From assembly GCA_021805585.1 (NCBI GenBank), contig JAJZEY010000275.1:1-8181 (forward strand): a stretch of DNA of 8,181 bases. Reading direction: 5' to 3'. Shown one piece after another: positions 7,401-8,181 of this stretch. The notes beneath the pieces are model-generated. The model made no database searches, had not been told where the DNA came from, and worked only from the letters and a program-made list of their open reading frames with translations. The DNA comes from Planctomycetota bacterium. Its GTDB lineage: Bacteria > Planctomycetota > Phycisphaerae > WQYP01. The number at the start of each line of letters is the position of its first letter. Position 1 is the first letter of the stretch. Position numbers and translations under genes: made by a program.

Positions 7401-7406
7401 AAAAGG
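7401..7406 (+). promoter_or_regulatory. Ribosome binding site AAAAGG of the apiosidase-like gene
   Basis: AAAAGG lies six bases before ATG 7413 and three before ATG 7410. It supports a start at one of these two adjacent ATGs rather than at the in-frame ATGs further upstream (7359, 7380, 7386). Confidence 0.45.
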
Positions 7407-7409
7407 TAC

Positions 7410-8181
7410 ATGATGCAACGCCGCGCTTTTGTAAAGACTTCGCTGATAGGTACCGGTGTCATGCTGGCGCGCACGATCAGGCCGGTTGCCGGTGCTTCCA
7501 TGCCCAAGCCGCCTGGTTGCGAAAAGTCCAACGCGCCGCGTGGATTAAAGGTAAGCGCCAACCGCCGCTTTCTAGCCGACGCCCACAGCGGACGGCCATT
7601 TTTTCTGTTGGCGGATACAGCCTGGAATATCAACGCGCTCAACTATGCCGACCTGGAACTGTATCTGGCCAGCCGCAAACGTCACGGCTTTACCGCCATC
7701 ATGTTCTGTCTGGATTTCTATCCGCAATCTGACGGGCTGGATGCCTACGGCGAGTCGGCATATATCGGCGCGCGAAAAACCGAATTAAATCCGAAATATT
7801 TTTCCTATTGCGACCATCTGGTAGACCGCGCGGCGCATTATGGCCTGTACACCATGATCTACAGCATGTGGGCAGGCCCGCGGTCCGGAATTATGAACAG
7901 CTATACAATCCCGGAACTCCACGGCATCGGCATGAAACTTGGCACCCATTTCCGGAACAAAGGCAATGTCATTCATGTGGCGGGCGGGGAATCCACGCCG
8001 CCTTACATTTCGCCGAAACATGTTGATGCACTGGGCCGCGGGCTTAAGGCGGGCTGTGGGGGCCGGCATCTGATTACGGTGCACCCATGTTACAACCGAT
8101 CCTGTTCCGTGTATTATTCCCATGAGACGTGGCTGGATTTTTATATGATCCAGGGTGCATCCAGCAAGCAGGGTGCCCACT
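7410..8181 (+). CDS. Tat-exported apiosidase-like (DUF4038/GH140-type) glycoside hydrolase, 3' truncated by window edge
   Basis: The frame runs off the window after 257 codons with no stop; the family is usually over 400 residues. The start is ATG 7410 or the adjacent 7413, set by the AAAAGG site and by the twin-arginine signal right at the N-terminus: QRRAFVK (3-9, close to the S/TRRxFLK consensus), then SLIGTGVMLA and a probable cleavage near VAGAS (26-30). The mature part opens with LKVSANRRFLADAHSGRPFFLLADTAWN (in two blocks, 46-60 and 61-73), the typical entrance strand of DUF4038 barrels. It continues with NPKYFSYCDHLVDRAAHYGLY (127-147 region) and FRNKGNVIHVAGGES (181-195). GH140 enzymes remove apiose from rhamnogalacturonan II side chains, but many DUF4038 relatives have unknown substrates. 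The usual GGD at the end of the fourth strand reads GGE (E194) here. It probably works with the two upstream glycosidases. Tat export implies folding before transport. Confidence 0.8.
   Translation, partial: MMQRRAFVKTSLIGTGVMLARTIRPVAGASMPKPPGCEKSNAPRGLKVSANRRFLADAHSGRPFFLLADTAWNINALNYADLELYLASRKRHGFTAIMFCLDFYPQSDGLDAYGESAYIGARKTELNPKYFSYCDHLVDRAAHYGLYTMIYSMWAGPRSGIMNSYTIPELHGIGMKLGTHFRNKGNVIHVAGGESTPPYISPKHVDALGRGLKAGCGGRHLITVHPCYNRSCSVYYSHETWLDFYMIQGASSKQGAH

Larger units (their letters stand above)
7026..7409. other. Gene-free stretch upstream of the apiosidase-like gene
   Basis: These 384 bp hold no gene I can support. A 53-codon frame at 7067-7228 (+) has no ribosome binding site and no recognisable product. 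Structural elements seen are a GCCGG/CCGGC dyad with a nine-base loop (7133-7151), AGCTTT/AAAGCT around 7170-7210, a 10-bp direct repeat and a 9-bp hairpin, the last two listed separately. No convincing terminator follows the GH-A stop at 7025. A promoter for the next gene probably lies here, but I cannot place it. Confidence 0.5.

Noticed and set aside
7298..7732. 144-residue open frame on the + strand
   Set aside because: It overlaps, in another frame, the Tat signal and entrance strand of the apiosidase-like protein, which are clearly recognisable.

Overview
The window looks like a piece of a carbohydrate-degrading, probably Gram-negative bacterial genome. The large secreted glycosidases, the idioms of the two glycosidase families and the moderately high GC suggest Planctomycetota (Phycisphaerae-like) or a relative such as Verrucomicrobiota. 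This is inferred from protein style only, because no rRNA or marker gene is present.

Left part (1-1258, + strand): a two-gene unit. The first gene is the C-terminal part of an AAA_15/AAA_21-type (OLD/ABC-like) ATPase cut by the window edge. Its stop codon overlaps the start of a small DUF3226-like, TOPRIM-related protein (TGATG junction with a GAGG ribosome binding site). An ATPase coupled to a TOPRIM-like partner is the arrangement seen in split OLD, Gabija and PARIS-type anti-phage systems, so this pair is the best candidate here for a little-described defence module.

Middle and right part (1441-8181): a polysaccharide-degradation locus. A secreted GH2-family enzyme (1441-4170, - strand) and a secreted clan GH-A glycosidase with an N-terminal carbohydrate-binding-like domain (4371-7025, + strand) are divergently transcribed from a 200-bp region. 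That region holds a perfect 14-bp palindrome, two abutting perfect palindromes and a further imperfect dyad, and is probably a shared regulatory region. Downstream, after a 384-bp gene-free stretch, a Tat-exported apiosidase-like (DUF4038/GH140-type) protein begins at about 7410 and runs off the window. The three enzymes would act outside the cytoplasm on a complex, probably plant- or algal-type glycan; the exact substrate cannot be read from the sequence. No transporter or regulator gene of the locus lies in the window.

The 182 bp between the convergent ATPase/DUF3226 unit and the GH2 gene holds only short weak hairpins. No tRNA, rRNA, CRISPR array, insertion sequence or integrase was found.
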